Source: Megalopta genalis
Lineage: Eukaryota > Arthropoda > Insecta > Hymenoptera > Halictidae
NCBI RefSeq assembly: GCF_051020955.1
Contig: NW_027476195.1
Coordinates: forward strand, 62,001-126,000
DNA: 64,000 bases
Direction: 5' to 3'
Positions within the stretch are counted from its first letter, which is position 1. Every line of letters begins with the position of its first letter. The position numbers and the translations under genes are program-made. Positions 62,501-64,000 of this stretch are shown here, piece after piece. Below the pieces are notes generated by a model that saw nothing but the letters and a program-made list of their open reading frames with translations, was not told the origin of the DNA and made no database searches.

Positions 62501-64000
62501 GATATAAGTGATAAAGCTTCAAATGCATGCGAAACAAACGAGCTAGCTTCAAATCCAAGCGATACACATGATTTAGCTTCAAATCAATGCGAAATAGAAG
62601 GCTTAGCATCAAATCCATGCGACACAAATTATTTAGCTTCAAATACTTGTGATATACATGATTTAGCTTCAGCTGCATGCGAAACAAACGAGTTAGCTTC
62701 AAGTCTAAGCGAAGTACATGATTTAGCTTCAAATCAATGCGAAGTAGAAGATTTACCTTCAAATCCATGCGAAACAAATGGCTTAGCTTCAAATACTTGT
62801 GATATACATGATTTAGCTTCAACTGCATGCGAAACAAACGAGTTAGCTTCAAATGAATGCGAAGTAGACGGCTTAGCATCAAATCCATGCAACACAAATT
62901 ATTTAGTTTCTTATACTTGCGATATAAGTGATAAAGCTTCGAATGCAGGTGAAACAAACGAGTGAGCTTTAAATCCAAGCGTAACACATGATTTAACTTC
63001 AAATCAATGCGAAGTAGAAGATTTACCTTCAAATCCATGCGAAACAAATGGTTTAGCTTCAAATACTTGTGATATACATGATTTAGCTTCAACAGCATGC
63101 GAAACAAACGAGTTAGCTTCAAGTCCAAGCGAAATACATAATTTAGCTTCAAATCAATGCGAAGTAGAAGATTTACCTTCAAATCCATGCGAAACAAATG
63201 GCTTAGCTTCAAATACTTGTGATATACATGATTTAGCTTCAACTGCATGCGAAACAAACGAGTTAGCTTCAAATCCAAGCGAAACACATGATTTAGCTTC
63301 AAATCAATGCGAAGTAGAAGGCTTAGCATCAAATCCATGCAACACAAATTATTTAGCTTCATATATTTGCGATATAAGTGATAAAGATTCAAATGCAGGC
63401 GAAACAAACGAGTGAGCTTTAGATCCAAGCGTAACACATGATTTAAGTTCAAATCAATGCGAAGTACAAGACTTATCTTCAAATCCATGCGAAACAAATG
63501 GTTTAGGTTCAGGTACTTGTGATATACATGATTTAGCTTCAGCTGCATGCGAAACAAACGAGTTAGCTTCAAATCCAAGCGAAACACATGATTTAGCTTC
63601 AAATCAATGCGAAGTAGAAGGCTTAGCATCAAGTCCATGCAACACAAATTATTTAGCTTCTTATACTTGCGATATAAGTGATAAAGCTTCAAATGCAGGC
63701 GAAACAAACGAGTGAGATTTAAATCCAAGCGTAACACATGATTTAAATTCAAATCAATGCGAAGTAGAAGATTTACCTTCAAATCCATGCGAAACAAATG
63801 GTTCAGCTTCAAATACTTGTGATACACATGAATTTGCTTCAGCTGCATGCGAAACAAACGATTTAGCTTCACACCCAAGGGAAACACATGATTTAACTTC
63901 AAATCAATGCGAAGTAGAAGGCTTACCATCAAATCCATGCAACACAAATTATTTAGCTTCTTATACTTGCGATATAAGTGATATAGCTTCAAATGCAGGC
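53525..64000. repeat. Right-hand mosaic of overlapping segmental copies
   Basis: Starts after a 1-bp deletion (CTTCAAATCAGGCG for CTTCAAATGCAGGCG). 53690-54690 matches 56180-57180 at +2490. 53030-54170 matches 59209-60350 at 6179/6180. 54890-56450 repeats 51500-53060. 61720-62590 repeats 43061-43930. Within 61741-62750 a 750-bp (25-monomer) tandem repeat is marked by GCATGCGAAACAAACGAGC at 61766 and 62516. Monomer register is constant to the window end, and the array continues beyond it. Confidence 0.86.

Larger units (their letters stand above)
1..64000. repeat. Satellite array: 30-bp monomer in 300-bp decamer higher-order repeats, filling the window
   Basis: Every part of the window is a tandem 30-bp unit whose most constant parts are TTCAAATC (bases 3-10), GCGAAAC (14-20) and TTTA (27-30). 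Ten monomer types recur in fixed order every 300 bp. The 30-bp register changes only at about 14 small indels: near 2934 (-8), 4100, 4252, 15441, 16310, 19549, 20118, 30061, 30630, 31199, 31768 and 53525 (-1 each), and 25266 and 26923 (+7 each). Both ends of the array lie outside the window. Base use is skewed to A on the + strand; GC is near 36% on the consensus. No unique sequence, microsatellite, telomere motif or mobile element interrupts it. In an assembled eukaryotic genome this would be called satellite DNA; the chromosomal location cannot be read from the sequence. Confidence 0.97.

Noticed and set aside
1..64000. CRISPR array (30-bp direct repeats)
   Set aside because: There are no spacers: the repeat is head to tail with no unique sequence between units, monomers are diverged, and no cas-like gene is present.
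1..64000. CENP-B box in the u8 unit (CTTCGTATACTTGCGAT)
   Set aside because: It shares TTCG but lacks the required A after the four-base spacer and the CGGG half. A centromere role cannot be claimed from sequence.
1..64000. A bacterial or phage giant repeat-protein gene
   Set aside because: Five of six frames have systematic stops, there is no ribosome-binding site or flanking gene, and non-triplet indels have spread through the array.
1..64000. Reading TGA as a sense codon so that the + frame becomes continuous
   Set aside because: TAA also occurs at the same u9 position (for example 1168, 1768, 40510, 52642) and at one u7 (14688), and 1-, 7- and 8-bp indels still break the frame.

Overview
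The whole 64 kb window is one uninterrupted satellite DNA array. I found no unique (non-repeat) sequence anywhere and no gene, tRNA, rRNA, transposon, CRISPR array or recognisable promoter. The base repeat is a 30-bp monomer. Its best conserved parts are TTCAAATC (monomer bases 3-10), GCGAAAC (14-20) and TTTA (27-30). Ten distinguishable monomer types (called u1 to u10 here) follow each other in fixed order and form a 300-bp higher-order repeat (HOR). The HOR is itself two related 150-bp pentamers: u1/u6, u2/u7, u3/u8, u4/u9 and u5/u10 are sister monomers. A hand comparison of consensus units gives 22 differences in 150 bp, about 85% identity. The nesting is therefore 30 -> 150 -> 300 bp, with kilobase-scale blocks duplicated on top.

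Organism: a long satellite with higher-order structure points to a eukaryotic chromosome (centromeric, pericentromeric, subtelomeric or other heterochromatin). The consensus HOR is about 36% GC, strongly A-rich on the + strand (about A 113, T 80, C 57, G 50 per 300 bp), and not CpG-depleted (about 10 CpG seen against 9.5 expected). That argues weakly against a heavily CpG-methylated vertebrate genome and fits an invertebrate or other lightly methylated lineage. I cannot name the species.

Layout: 1-4191 is a 2.1-kb block present twice. 4192-6180 mixes 270-bp nonamer and 300-bp decamer HORs. 6181-13680 is a 2.55-kb block in three tandem copies, the first lacking one pentamer. 13681-16590 is mosaic. 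16591-19530 is a 1470-bp tandem duplication. 19531-23799 is mostly regular decamers. 23800-27113 is a 1657-bp tandem duplication carrying a 7-bp insertion. 29491 to about 32190 is a 569/570-bp compound repeat in four to five copies. 32191-38999 contains distant copies of earlier blocks. 39000-50800 contains related blocks at 5280, 4560, 1890 and 2010 bp spacings. 50801-64000 is built from overlapping segmental copies at 2490, 3389, 6180 and 6929 bp spacings.

Coding potential: because 30 is a multiple of 3, any frame open in the monomers stays open for kilobases. One minus-strand frame (decapeptide like N-H-V-F-R-L-D-L-K-L) has no stop in the consensus HOR and gives open stretches up to 9.2 kb (43978-53178). 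I read these as by-products of the repeat. Stop-bearing monomer variants were amplified along with the others, frameshifting indels were copied and spread, and differences between sister pentamers are not concentrated at third codon positions in any frame. No genes act together here; the biology of the window is repeat turnover by unequal exchange.
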